A stretch of 64,000 nt of DNA, taken from contig JAGBIY010000041.1 of the NCBI GenBank assembly GCA_017934745.1, forward strand, positions 1 through 64,000, written 5' to 3'. Below, piece by piece: positions 44,060 to 51,300 of the stretch. A model generated the notes under the pieces. The model was not told where the DNA came from, ran no database searches, and saw only the letters and a program-made list of their open reading frames with translations. Positions within the stretch are counted from its first letter, which is position 1. Each line of letters opens with the position of its first letter. Position numbers and translations under genes: made by a program. This DNA comes from Treponema sp. GTDB lineage: Bacteria; Spirochaetota; Spirochaetia; Treponematales; Treponemataceae.

Positions 44060-45514
44060 ATGAAAAGAAAATTTTTTGCGGGTATGGTTCTTTTTTTATG
44101 TTCGATTGCTTTTTCGTTCGCCCAAGACGATACGAAGACGAACATCGAAGGACTTTACAGAAAGACGCTGGACAACGGGATGCAAATCTTCGTGATGGAG
44201 AACAACTCCGCGCCGCTTGCGTATGTGGAAATCGCCGTGAGGGCAGGTGCCGCGACGCAGACTCCGGAGAACGCAGGCCTCTTCCATTTGTACGAGCATC
44301 TCATGTTCAAGGGGAACGCCAAGTACAAGAGCCAGCAGGAATTCACCGAGGCCATGAACAAGCTTGGGGTGGGCGAGTGGAACGGAACCACGGGCGTGGA
44401 CCGGGTGAACTATTTCTTCACGGTGCCGAGTTCCGTCGTCCGTGACGGAATGGAGTTCTGGTCGTACGCCATCCGCACCCCGAACATCGACGAGGGCGAG
44501 CTTGAGCGGGAGAAGGGGGTCGTCCTTTCTGAGATAAACGGAAAATTCACAAATCCGTCGGTGATTTCCTCGTTCTTCTTCATGCGGAAAATTTTCCCTG
44601 AGTCCCCTTGGCGGGTCGACAGCTCAGGCGACCCCAAGACCGTGCAGAACGCGACAGTCGAACAGATGAAGAAAATCCAAAGCGAATTCTACGTTCCCGA
44701 CAACGCGGCTCTTTTTGTGGGCGGAGACGTCAGGCACGAGGAGATTTTCAAGTACGCCAAGGAGATTTTCGGGGATTGGAAGCGCTCTTCAAAAAAGGCT
44801 GAATTCAAGGCGCCGCCTTCAAAGAAAATCGCGGACAATCTGGTGAAGCTCGTTTTCGCCGACAAGTCCATGTCGGACAGCTTCGTTTCGGCAAGGTACG
44901 CGCTCCGAGGCCCGGACGGGGAGACCGACAGCGGCGACACCTACGCGGCCGATGTCTGGGCGACGCTCGTGGACGAGCCTGACGGAGTTTTCACCTCGAC
45001 TTTCACTGAGAACAAAATCCTTTCGATTCCCGATTCCGACTATGTGGCTGCGGGCTACTACACTCAGCGCGCGAGCGGTCTCGTTTCCTTCTATTCTTAC
45101 ATGATGAACGACGGAAACCCCGTGGAAAAATCCGACGAATTCGTGCGCGTAATCAAAAACGATTTGCTTGAAAAAATGCTCGACCCGGCTTCCGGTTTCC
45201 TCAAGGGCATAAAGAACGCCGAGAGGAAGCTTGAGGATTCGAGGATATACCAGATGGAGACCGCGACAGGGATACTTTCCAACCTTTCGTCGTTTTTTGC
45301 GTCCTGCGGAGCCGATTATTTTTTCAATTACGACGAGAACATTTCCAAGGTTACCGAGAGCGATGTCCAGGGTTTCTTGAAGAAATATGTCGAAGGAAAA
45401 AACGGCGTGCTTCTTGTGACCGTAAGCCCCTCGGTTTTTGAAAAATACAAGTCTGATTTCTTGAACGGCGGCTTCGAGGAAGTCACTAGCGACAAGGCAT
45501 TTTGGTGGAGATGA
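44060..45514 (+). CDS. M16-family zinc protease (catalytic subunit type)
   Basis: 484 residues with a signal peptide (to about residue 21, SFAQ). The inverted zinc motif is HLYEH (76-80) in AGLFHLYEHLMFKG, with the distal Glu ligand region ELEREKGVVLSEI (about 148-159), the spacing of M16 enzymes. The second half has FYVPDNAALFVGGDVRHEE and RYALRGPDGET segments. It likely degrades peptides or processes proteins in the periplasm. It is paired with an M16-like lipoprotein that lacks the zinc motif, as in two-subunit M16B proteases. The start is ATG 44060; upstream in-frame codons precede the promoter. Confidence 0.9.
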   Translation: MKRKFFAGMVLFLCSIAFSFAQDDTKTNIEGLYRKTLDNGMQIFVMENNSAPLAYVEIAVRAGAATQTPENAGLFHLYEHLMFKGNAKYKSQQEFTEAMNKLGVGEWNGTTGVDRVNYFFTVPSSVVRDGMEFWSYAIRTPNIDEGELEREKGVVLSEINGKFTNPSVISSFFFMRKIFPESPWRVDSSGDPKTVQNATVEQMKKIQSEFYVPDNAALFVGGDVRHEEIFKYAKEIFGDWKRSSKKAEFKAPPSKKIADNLVKLVFADKSMSDSFVSARYALRGPDGETDSGDTYAADVWATLVDEPDGVFTSTFTENKILSIPDSDYVAAGYYTQRASGLVSFYSYMMNDGNPVEKSDEFVRVIKNDLLEKMLDPASGFLKGIKNAERKLEDSRIYQMETATGILSNLSSFFASCGADYFFNYDENISKVTESDVQGFLKKYVEGKNGVLLVTVSPSVFEKYKSDFLNGGFEEVTSDKAFWWR

Positions 45515-45516
45515 TT

Positions 45517-46905
45517 ATGAAATTCAAAAAAGTTTTCTTGTGTTCGGCGGTTTTGCTCGGAGCGTTCTTCGTTTCGTGCGGTTCGACTTCCGGCGTTTCT
45601 GGAGGCGGAAACTCAGCGTATTACGAGAACAACATCGGAGATTTTTCGGAAGCCGCGTTGGACAACGGAATCCCGGTCGTGTTCAAGCGAAATTCTGGAA
45701 GCCAGGTCTCGGTCGTCCGGCTCTTGATTGAGGGCGGAGTCCCCTTCGTCAAGTACGAGAAGGGCGGGCTTGAGGGAATCACCCTCGACTTGATGCTCCA
45801 TGGAAGCCAGAAGTATTCGTACCAGAAAATCCAGAGAATCGAGTATGAGAAGTCGTGCTCAATCTCAAGTTCCTCGTCCAAGGACTATTCGCTTGTGACG
45901 ATGGGTTGCATCAAGCGCGATTTCTACGACGTGCTCGATGTCTACGCTGATTCGATAATGAATCCTCTTTTTTTGGAGAAGGACTTCAACCAGGAGATGA
46001 AGCTCAGCCGGGACAATTTCATCTCGAAATACGCGGACCCTTCCGGCAGGCTCGGATACGCCGTCACGGCAGAGGTTTTCAAGAACCATCCGTATTCCGT
46101 CACTTCTTCCGTCAACGAGAAGTCTGTGAACAACATCGTCCTTTCCGATGTGAAAAAGCACCACCAGAGTCTTTTGAACGCTTCAAGGATGAAGTTCGTC
46201 ATCGTGGGAAATTTCACCGATGATGAAGAGGCGGAGATTCTCTCGAAACTCAACGGCTACTTCGGCTCTATAGAGAATGGCGGTTATGCCCGGCCTGACA
46301 TTCCTCCCGTGGTGTTCGACGATAGGACGGCTTATGTGGAGTGCGAGAGCGCGGGCGACATCGCCTACATCGAGGGCGTTTTCAAGTGCCCGGAGCGGAA
46401 CGACAGCGACTACATTCCCTATGTCCTCGCTTCGATGTACGTGGACGACAGTCTCTTCAAAATCGTCCGAGAGAAGAACAGCGCGGTCTATTCGATAGGG
46501 ACTGGAATCATCGGAGCCAGAAAAATCGTGGGCGCAATCTCCGTCTTCAAGGCGAGCAAGGGCGAAGGCTTGAAGGACATGATTTTCGAGGCCATAGACG
46601 ATTTCCCGAAGTCAGAGAAAGAAGTGAAGTCAAGGCTGGACTCCTACAAGAACAAGTACATCACTTCGATTTTCGAGAATTCGCAGAACGCAGGCGGAAT
46701 CTCTTCCACGATTGTCTCAAGCCTCGTCTACAGGGATTCCGCCACGGAGTATCTGAACAGGACGAGCCAGGTGCAGGCGGTTTCGGCTTCCCAGGTGCTC
46801 GCGGCGTATGAGAAATACTTTGCGCCGCTTACGAAAAAGGACCCCTCCGCCGTCAAGTGGATTGTCCTGACAGGGAAGGAGTCCCTCGAAAAATACCAGT
46901 TCTGA
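45517..46905 (+). CDS. M16-family non-catalytic partner, lipoprotein
   Basis: 462 residues. Lipoprotein signal ending FFVSC. M16 fold: FSEAALDNGIPVVFKRNSGS, SVVRLLIEGGVPF, then GLEGITLDLMLHGS at the position of HxxEH, where the zinc ligands are lost. Later KFVIVGNFTDDEEAEILSKL and YIEGVFKCPERNDSDYIPYV contain the substrate-strand region, and SLVYRDSATEYLNR carries the R/Y pair often kept in non-catalytic subunits. SD GGTGGAG is spaced correctly for ATG 45517 (ATG 45511 overlaps the upstream stop). Same operon as the active subunit. Confidence 0.85.
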   Translation: MKFKKVFLCSAVLLGAFFVSCGSTSGVSGGGNSAYYENNIGDFSEAALDNGIPVVFKRNSGSQVSVVRLLIEGGVPFVKYEKGGLEGITLDLMLHGSQKYSYQKIQRIEYEKSCSISSSSSKDYSLVTMGCIKRDFYDVLDVYADSIMNPLFLEKDFNQEMKLSRDNFISKYADPSGRLGYAVTAEVFKNHPYSVTSSVNEKSVNNIVLSDVKKHHQSLLNASRMKFVIVGNFTDDEEAEILSKLNGYFGSIENGGYARPDIPPVVFDDRTAYVECESAGDIAYIEGVFKCPERNDSDYIPYVLASMYVDDSLFKIVREKNSAVYSIGTGIIGARKIVGAISVFKASKGEGLKDMIFEAIDDFPKSEKEVKSRLDSYKNKYITSIFENSQNAGGISSTIVSSLVYRDSATEYLNRTSQVQAVSASQVLAAYEKYFAPLTKKDPSAVKWIVLTGKESLEKYQF

Positions 46906-46910
46906 TTTTT

Positions 46911-47750
46911 TTAGATGGCCGGATCGGCTGAAAGGACTACGTTGTTGTAGTTCGTCTCGTCCGGCCGTCTTCCTGCAATCTGCTCCATCAAAAGCTCGTG
47001 CAGCCGGGAAAAAACGTACTCGCGTATGATGCTTATGGAGCTTCCCTTCACTTCGAGCGGGAACATGCCAACCATGATGTAGCCGTTCCCGGCTTTCTTC
47101 ACAATCTGGATGTCCAGCGATATCGGAATCTGCTTGGACTTCAGCGCGAGTTTCGCGTTCGGGATGAGCTTCATGCCTTGGAGAATCGGGTAGTGCTTGT
47201 CCTCGAACTGTATGGCAAGCCCCACAGTGCTTATGTCGACGAGCTGGAACCTTCTCATCTTGTCTCCGTCGAGCCAGAAAATCTCCGTGGACTTGTCCGT
47301 AATGCAGCTCGCGCGGACGTACTGCCTGACACCTTTCGCGTTGAGCTTGTCGAGCGTCTTCACGATGTGGCGTATCGTATCTTCCGAGTCCTGCTCGATT
47401 TGCTCGCATCCCGCATCGAGATTGAGGCCGGCCTTGAGCATCGACATCTTGTCGTTCGATATTTTTCCCGTCAGCAATCCAATATGAGTCGTGTTGAATT
47501 CGACGTCCTTGTTTATCGATTTTATGAAGTTGTTCCAACCTTGTATTGTGAGCCTTTCGTCGATTGTTATGAAGAGAATAGATTCAGGATTTTCTGAAAG
47601 TACGTTCTTTATAATTTTGATGTTGTTCAAGATGTAAATCTCATACTCCATTTCAATCAAGCGAGTCTTTATCGCAGAAATCAACTGGTTGTCCTGTGTG
47701 AAAAAAAGCACTTTCTTTCCGTAAATGAGTTTTTTCTCCGCCTCTGTCAT
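46911..47750 (-). CDS. PilZ-domain c-di-GMP-binding protein
   Basis: 279 residues. An N-terminal receiver-like alpha/beta domain (VLFFTQDNQLISAIKTRLIE, about 14-33) without an obvious phosphorylation site, then a PilZ domain with the c-di-GMP motifs RQYVR (142-146) and DISTVG (172-177). A C-terminal helix follows. Such proteins relay cyclic-di-GMP to motility or envelope functions. SD AGGAGACAG precedes ATG 47750. It converges on the M16 operon with 5 bp between stops. This matches the family of treponemal PilZ proteins with a pseudo-receiver. Confidence 0.85.
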   Translation of the reverse strand: MTEAEKKLIYGKKVLFFTQDNQLISAIKTRLIEMEYEIYILNNIKIIKNVLSENPESILFITIDERLTIQGWNNFIKSINKDVEFNTTHIGLLTGKISNDKMSMLKAGLNLDAGCEQIEQDSEDTIRHIVKTLDKLNAKGVRQYVRASCITDKSTEIFWLDGDKMRRFQLVDISTVGLAIQFEDKHYPILQGMKLIPNAKLALKSKQIPISLDIQIVKKAGNGYIMVGMFPLEVKGSSISIIREYVFSRLHELLMEQIAGRRPDETNYNNVVLSADPAI

Positions 47751-47850
47751 GCTGTCTCCTAAAAATAAAAATGCTACCTAAATTATACATTGCAAAACGC
47801 AATCTTTCCACTTCTTGTTTCTTTCTCTTTTTTGCGTTTGTGCACTAGAC

Positions 47851-47888
47851 TAGAATTGTTCCGAAACTGAATTTTCCGAACAATTCTA
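47851..47888 (+). promoter_or_regulatory. Inverted repeat at the promoter/leader of the aminoacyl-transferase gene
   Basis: TAGAATTGTTC (47851-47861) and GAACAATTCTA (47878-47888) form a perfect 11-bp inverted repeat with a 16-nt spacer. The left arm contains TAGAAT, which could be a -10. It could be an operator or an RNA stem in the leader. SD TTGGAG lies about 10 nt before ATG 47909. Confidence 0.6.
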
Positions 47889-47908
47889 CTGTATTTGGAG
47901 TTTTTCTT

Positions 47909-48718
47909 ATGGATGATGAATTTGACTTCGATGGTCTTTTCGAAGGCGATTGCGGATATTTTGGGGGAAGAAAGAACCACGAGGAAATATACTTGATGCC
48001 GGTTGACGATGACGAGTGCCGCTCCATCGTGGGGAATGTGGAAAATCCCGTTCTGACCTGCTTCGACTTCATGCTTTCGGAGGGATTCAGGCGGAGCGGC
48101 TGCTATTTGTACAGGGCGACCTGCCCGGACTGCAGGAAGTGCGTTCCCATTCGGATTCGCGTGGAGGATTTCGAATTCAGCAAGAGCCAGAGGCATCTTT
48201 TGAGGAAGAATTCGGACATCGAGCTTTCAATCACAAGCGCGCGCTCGAAGATGATTTCGGACGAGAAGATAGAGCTTATGATGATGTACAACAAGCGGCA
48301 CGAACCCGACTCGAATGACGGACTCGATGAAACTAAGGACATCCTCTGCTCTCTGAACGGACTTTTCGGCGGATTCGGGGAACTCCTCTCCGAGCCGCTC
48401 TATTGCGGAACGATAAACATGGACTACCGGCTGGACGGAAAACTCGTGGGCGTGGGTGTCGTGGATTTGGGGGCTGTCTCCCTCTCGTCGAACTACTTCT
48501 ACTACGACACTTCCGATGAAATCATGAAGAGGTCGATAGGCACTTTCACGATTTTGAAGGAGATTGAATTCTGCAAGGAACACGGGATTCCGTACTATTA
48601 CCTCGGCTACTATCTCTCCGAGTGCAGAAAGATGAGCTACAAGGGGCGCTTCCTTCCCCACGAGCTTCTAATCGACGGCGAGTGGAGAAAGCAGACTGAG
48701 CAGAACTTTTTCGTGTGA
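47909..48718 (+). CDS. Bpt/Ate-family leucyl/arginyl-tRNA-protein transferase
   Basis: 269 residues. N-degron pathway enzyme that adds Leu (Bpt) or Arg (Ate) to N-terminal Asp/Glu of proteins for ClpAP-type degradation. The Cys cluster RATCPDCRKCVPIRI (about 74-88) and FEFSKSQRHLLRKNSDIELS, then the C-terminal GNAT-like half with GVGVVDLGAVSLSSNYFYYD and the late YYYLGYYLSECRKMSYKGRF, match ATE_N/ATE_C. Some spirochaetal members are shorter than the E. coli-type proteins, as here. Whether it uses Leu or Arg cannot be told by eye. Confidence 0.85.
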   Translation: MDDEFDFDGLFEGDCGYFGGRKNHEEIYLMPVDDDECRSIVGNVENPVLTCFDFMLSEGFRRSGCYLYRATCPDCRKCVPIRIRVEDFEFSKSQRHLLRKNSDIELSITSARSKMISDEKIELMMMYNKRHEPDSNDGLDETKDILCSLNGLFGGFGELLSEPLYCGTINMDYRLDGKLVGVGVVDLGAVSLSSNYFYYDTSDEIMKRSIGTFTILKEIEFCKEHGIPYYYLGYYLSECRKMSYKGRFLPHELLIDGEWRKQTEQNFFV

Positions 48719-48730
48719 GCGGTTTTTCGG

Positions 48731-48783
48731 GCACGCTCCCTCCATCGCCGCAATCTCCTGTTTATGTCAATCAATGCTTTCAT
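48731..48783 (-). pseudogene. Decapitated vapC: PIN start fused to the recurring core (scar 1)
   Basis: The ATG (48783) overlaps the end of the antitoxin-like gene and gives MKALIDIN, the PIN-domain start (compare MxxLxDTN in VapC). It then passes directly into RRLRRWRE, encoded by the recurring core (48741-48759 with flanks). The rest of the toxin is absent. A second, different vapC start is cut at the same Asn at 49999. Confidence 0.6.
48738..48770. repeat. Recurring core, site 1
   Basis: 33-bp match, with two differences, to 49948-49980. It contains the shared core TCCATCGCCGCAATCTCCT (48741-48759), present also at 49078-49096, 49951-49969 and 50288-50306. Confidence 0.85.
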
Positions 48784-49033
48784 ATTTCCTCATTACTGCG
48801 TCCGGCACTTCATTTGCACCGTCTTTGCTGATGTCGGAAGAACCTGTGAAACTCATCGCAATTATTTCGTCGAAGGCTTGCCGGGCGCATAATCTTTCTT
48901 CCGGCGACTTCGAATTTCCGAAGTTTTTCCTGCGGGGAAGTGTTTCCATGTAGCTGACGGCAAGTTCCAGCTCTTTCTCGCCGAACGCCGTTATGTAATT
49001 AATCGCTTTTTCTTTCAACGCAACATTCGTCAT
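48767..49033 (-). CDS. Orphan antitoxin-like protein
   Basis: 88 residues, MTNVALKEKAINYITAFGEK then ELELAVSYMETLP, a Lys/Glu-rich middle and VPDAVMRKYESID at the end. The shape (helical N terminus, disordered toxin-binding tail) is that of a type II antitoxin. The first eight residues, the RBS, the promoter and 60 bp further upstream are shared with the gene at 49977-50243; beyond that the proteins differ. Its toxin partner is reduced to the truncated MKALIDIN frame overlapping its stop. GGAGG precedes the ATG. Confidence 0.6.
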   Translation of the reverse strand: MTNVALKEKAINYITAFGEKELELAVSYMETLPRRKNFGNSKSPEERLCARQAFDEIIAMSFTGSSDISKDGANEVPDAVMRKYESID

Positions 49034-49116
49034 GATTTTTCCTCCATGTCTTCATTATACCATACCGTCACGCTCCTTCCACCGCCGCAATCTCCTCCGC
49101 GGAAAGGCCGTAGAGC
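49011..49116. repeat. 106-bp duplicated segment, copy A (methylase tail + promoter + RBS + start)
   Basis: 104 of 106 bases match 50221-50326. Read on the minus strand it encodes the tail LYGLSAEEIAAVEGA-stop of a DNA methylase, then GGTATAATG (a -10), GGAGG and ATG with the codons for MTNVALKE. Both copies drive antitoxin-like genes. Confidence 0.9.
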
Positions 49117-49127
49117 TTGTACACGGC
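49078..49127 (-). pseudogene. DNA methylase C-terminal tail remnant
   Basis: Minus-strand frame VYKLYGLSAEEIAAVEGA followed by stop. It resembles the end of Eco57I-like/type IIG modification enzymes (LYGLTxEEIxxVE). Only the tail is left, immediately after the GNAT stop. Confidence 0.6.
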
Positions 49128-49700
49128 TTAAAGCAGTTGGTACATAAAAATGCAGCCGTCGTCATATTTTGGCTTTACATGCTGGTGGACGAATTGCTCG
49201 TCTTCTGATTCAAGACGGTTGAAACCCATCGTTTTGTAATGCTCGATGAGCTTGTCCTGGGGGAGCGCATAGATATAGATAGCCTGTATTCCAACGAGCG
49301 TCCGAAGGTATTTTACAAGTGGAAGGACAAATTCTGCGAAGACTGTGGAGCCGAGATTTTTTGCGTCAGGATGGTTCTTCCTATAGTTGGAGTTCACCGC
49401 AAAATTGGACAGTTCCACCGCCGAAATCGAATAAAAATAGTCATTTCCCGCATCGATGGTGAAAAGTCCCGTTTTCAATGAGAAATAGGCGGCAAGTTCA
49501 TGCGAAAATTTATCCTTTACAAGGTACGTTCGCGCCGAGCCGTCTTTTTCGTCCGATTCCGCAAGTTCTTTCAAGTAGCGTTCAAGCCCGAGTCCAGAGA
49601 GATTCGCCACACAGAAATCCTGTATCAAATTCGGATTGTCAGATGAATCGAAAAGGTGTTCGTAATAGAGCAGATCCGTTTCAAGTGGCAGAAAAATCAT
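49128..49700 (-). CDS. GNAT-family acetyltransferase, toxin-like
   Basis: 190 residues. GNAT fold of the class encoded beside small antitoxins: FCVANLSGLGLERYLKELAE, TYLVKDKFSHELAAYFSLKT, ISAVELSNFAVNSNYRKNHP, the acetyl-CoA loop region KNLGSTVFAEFVLPLVKYL, then IYIYALPQDKLIEHYKTMGF (the C-terminal GNAT motif with YKTMGF). Characterised relatives acetylate aminoacyl-tRNA; the substrate here is unknown. The ATG overlaps the stop of the 60-residue partner by 4 bp. It lies between core sites 2 and 3, so it may be a cassette of its own. Confidence 0.8.
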   Translation of the reverse strand: MIFLPLETDLLYYEHLFDSSDNPNLIQDFCVANLSGLGLERYLKELAESDEKDGSARTYLVKDKFSHELAAYFSLKTGLFTIDAGNDYFYSISAVELSNFAVNSNYRKNHPDAKNLGSTVFAEFVLPLVKYLRTLVGIQAIYIYALPQDKLIEHYKTMGFNRLESEDEQFVHQHVKPKYDDGCIFMYQLL

Positions 49701-49879
49701 TGTCTCTGCTCCTTGTTTTCCTCTTTCATCATCTCCAGCGCAGTTTTCTCATAGTCGGCGGCGATTTTCTGCAATTTAGAGAAGTCCGCTTTTGGGGAAT
49801 TGAGAATCTTCAAAAGCACATCTTTTCCCTTGCTTTCGGGAATGTCATTTATTGTCTGAAAGCGACTGATTGAAGCCAT
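49697..49879 (-). CDS. Small antitoxin-like partner of the GNAT
   Basis: 60 residues, MASISRFQTINDIPESKGKD, VLLKILNSPK, then a Lys/Glu-rich helix. SD GGAGG precedes ATG 49879. Overlap with the GNAT start (ATGA) indicates translational coupling. It resembles the partner at 39653-39835 in length and position though not closely in sequence. Confidence 0.65.
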   Translation of the reverse strand: MASISRFQTINDIPESKGKDVLLKILNSPKADFSKLQKIAADYEKTALEMMKEENKEQRQ

Positions 49880-49947
49880 AAAGCACCTCCGTTCCCTTAT
49901 ATCATAACATATTTTGGCTGAATCCATCGGTATCTGACCGTCATTTT

Positions 49948-49980
49948 CCCTCCACCGCCGCAATCTCCTGTTTGTGTCAA
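49948..49980. repeat. Recurring core, site 3
   Basis: 33-bp match to 48738-48770 with two differences; contains the core TCCACCGCCGCAATCTCCT (49951-49969). On the minus strand it is preceded by the truncated vapC frame SNRIFLDTN. Confidence 0.85.
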
Positions 49981-49999
49981 GAAATATGCGGTTGGACAA
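49948..49999 (-). pseudogene. Decapitated vapC fused to the recurring core (scar 3)
   Basis: The frame SNRIFLDTN (from TTG 49999) is the PIN-domain start with its first metal-binding Asp. It overlaps the antitoxin-like gene stop as toxins do, then continues RRLRRWREN from the core sequence. The PIN domain beyond Asp-x-Asn is missing. Confidence 0.6.
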
Positions 50000-50243
50000 T
50001 TTCTCTCTCCTCTCGTATTTTTCTTTGGTAGTCTACAGGGTCTAATCCATCCCAACAATGGCTGCTTCCTCGGAATGAATCCAAAAACGCGCGCATTTCC
50101 TCTTTTGTCTTTTGTGTTTTGTGGGGTTTTTGCGCCTCGATTGTGCGGATTGATATGCTTAGCGACTCAAAAAGTTCTTTCTGCTCTTCATACGGCAATG
50201 AAACCGCCTCTTTTGTTAGTTCTTTCAACGCAACATTCGTCAT
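49977..50243 (-). CDS. Orphan VapB/RelB-like antitoxin
   Basis: 88 residues, MTNVALKELTKEAVSLPYEE, then ELFESLSISI, and a C-terminal tail with LDPVDYQRKIREERE, a pattern seen in toxin-binding tails of VapB/RelB-type antitoxins. It shares promoter, RBS and first eight codons with 48767-49033. The cognate toxin is truncated. GGAGG precedes ATG 50243 and TATAAT lies about 30 bp upstream. Confidence 0.65.
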   Translation of the reverse strand: MTNVALKELTKEAVSLPYEEQKELFESLSISIRTIEAQKPHKTQKTKEEMRAFLDSFRGSSHCWDGLDPVDYQRKIREEREIVQPHIS

Positions 50244-50326
50244 GATTTTTCCTCCATGTCTTCATTATACCATACCGTCACGCTTCCTCCACCGCCGCAA
50301 TCTCCTCCGCGGAAAGGCCGTAGAGC
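50221..50326. repeat. 106-bp duplicated segment, copy B
   Basis: Matches 49011-49116 at 104 of 106 positions. Contains core site 4 (50288-50306), the -10 TATAAT and the start region of the antitoxin-like gene. Confidence 0.9.
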
Positions 50327-50440
50327 AGAACGCCTGGAAAGCCACCCTGTCCAAGTCCTGCGTGTTCGTCCCTTTCAGCTCGATGACCGCCTTCACGTTC
50401 CCGTCGAGCACGATGGCTCCGCCGTTTTTTGCCGCTGCCT
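50281..50440 (-). pseudogene. Eco57I-like DNA methylase remnant with internal deletion
   Basis: On the minus strand one frame gives GGAIVLDGNVKAVIELKGTN followed by TQDLDRVAFQAF, close to the ELKGTDTTDLDKxxxQAF segment of Eco57I/type IIG enzymes. After a junction at about 50328 the methylase tail LYGLSAEEIAAVEEA-stop continues in a different frame. Hundreds of codons between these points are missing. It lies directly after the vapC stop. Confidence 0.65.
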
Positions 50441-50821
50441 CTACTGTTCGTACAGTTTCAGTTCCGGGTAGTAGCCTTGGATGAATTTGAAGTGGCTGTC
50501 CTTCGTCCAAAGCGGAATGTCGTATTTCATGGCGGTGAAGGCGATGAAGGCGTCCGCGAGTGGAACCTGGATGCCGTTCGAGCGGAGCGTGTTGAGGAGA
50601 AAACCCGTGCCCTCCCAGTCGTAGTCGTCGGTGGGGAGATTCTCGAATGTTTTGAATGCCGTCAAAAAGTCGTCTATTTCCTCGTTCGTGCGCGCTCCGT
50701 GGAGAATTTCCGCTCGTACAGGCCCGCAGAGGGCGATGGAAAGTGAATCGACTTTCACCGCCAAGTCGGAATTCCGTGAGCGAAAATAGTCTACCATTAT
50801 GTTCGTGTCGGCCAAAATCAT
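50441..50821 (-). CDS. VapC-type PIN-domain toxin (intact)
   Basis: 126 residues. PIN ribonuclease with MILADTNIMVDYF (Asp 5), VRAEILHGART (Glu about 38), PLADAFIAFTAMKYD (Asp about 90) and LWTKDSHFKFI (Asp about 108), the four acidic metal ligands. It cleaves RNA when free of its antitoxin. The ATG overlaps the antitoxin stop by 4 bp. This is the only intact vapC in the island. Confidence 0.85.
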   Translation of the reverse strand: MILADTNIMVDYFRSRNSDLAVKVDSLSIALCGPVRAEILHGARTNEEIDDFLTAFKTFENLPTDDYDWEGTGFLLNTLRSNGIQVPLADAFIAFTAMKYDIPLWTKDSHFKFIQGYYPELKLYEQ

Positions 50822-51204
50822 CCAAGCCTCCTGAGAGCGCTTACCGCTTCTTCGTCTATGCTGAGCGGGCCGATTTCGTCCATGACTTTTTTTCTGTCGC
50901 TGCTCGCAGGAATCGGTGGGGGAACGTTCTGCCTGATTCTTCGTATGAATGCCTTGCGCCTTTCCTCTTCCTCCTTCGTCTGTTCTATCTTGACCGTGCG
51001 TGCTGATAGTGCGACGAATTTGTCGTATTCCTCCACGCTCATCATCACGCACTCCGGGATGTTGTTCTTGACGATTATGCGGATTCCGTCCTCCTTCACT
51101 TCGTCGATGATTTTTCCGGTCTCACCCTTGTTCAACCGGCTTATTGGGACGAATGCGTGCATGAGCTTCGCCGCCGTCACGCTGTCGTAGTTCTGCTTCG
51201 CCAT
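50818..51204 (-). CDS. Antitoxin of the VapBC pair (Phd/YefM-like N terminus)
   Basis: 128 residues, starting MAKQNYDSVTAAKLMHAFVP. The N-terminal half (HAFVPISRLNKGETGKIIDE, then RIIVKNNIPECVMMSVEEYD) resembles Phd/YefM antitoxins, which use FVPIxxxxKG and a late VMMSxEEYD strand. The tail is charged and toxin-binding. GGAG precedes ATG 51204. An inverted repeat ACTGT-7-ACAGT (51258-51274) upstream is a possible autoregulatory operator. Confidence 0.75.
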   Translation of the reverse strand: MAKQNYDSVTAAKLMHAFVPISRLNKGETGKIIDEVKEDGIRIIVKNNIPECVMMSVEEYDKFVALSARTVKIEQTKEEEERRKAFIRRIRQNVPPPIPASSDRKKVMDEIGPLSIDEEAVSALRRLG

Positions 51205-51257
51205 TGGAATCTCCTTTTTTGTCGTGATATTCATCAGGATATTTGTCGATTTATTAC

Positions 51258-51274
51258 ACTGTAAATTGAACAGT
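51258..51274. promoter_or_regulatory. Possible VapBC operator
   Basis: ACTGT AAATTGA ACAGT, a 5-bp inverted repeat about 55 bp upstream of the antitoxin start. Confidence 0.4.
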
Positions 51275-51300
51275 CTGATATGTCAACGAATTTGCTTGCG

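Noticed and set aside
48731..50328. Integron cassette array
   Set aside because: The recurring core is not flanked by inverted R'/R'' and L'/L'' boxes and no integrase gene is visible; the cassette-like layout is reported without that label.
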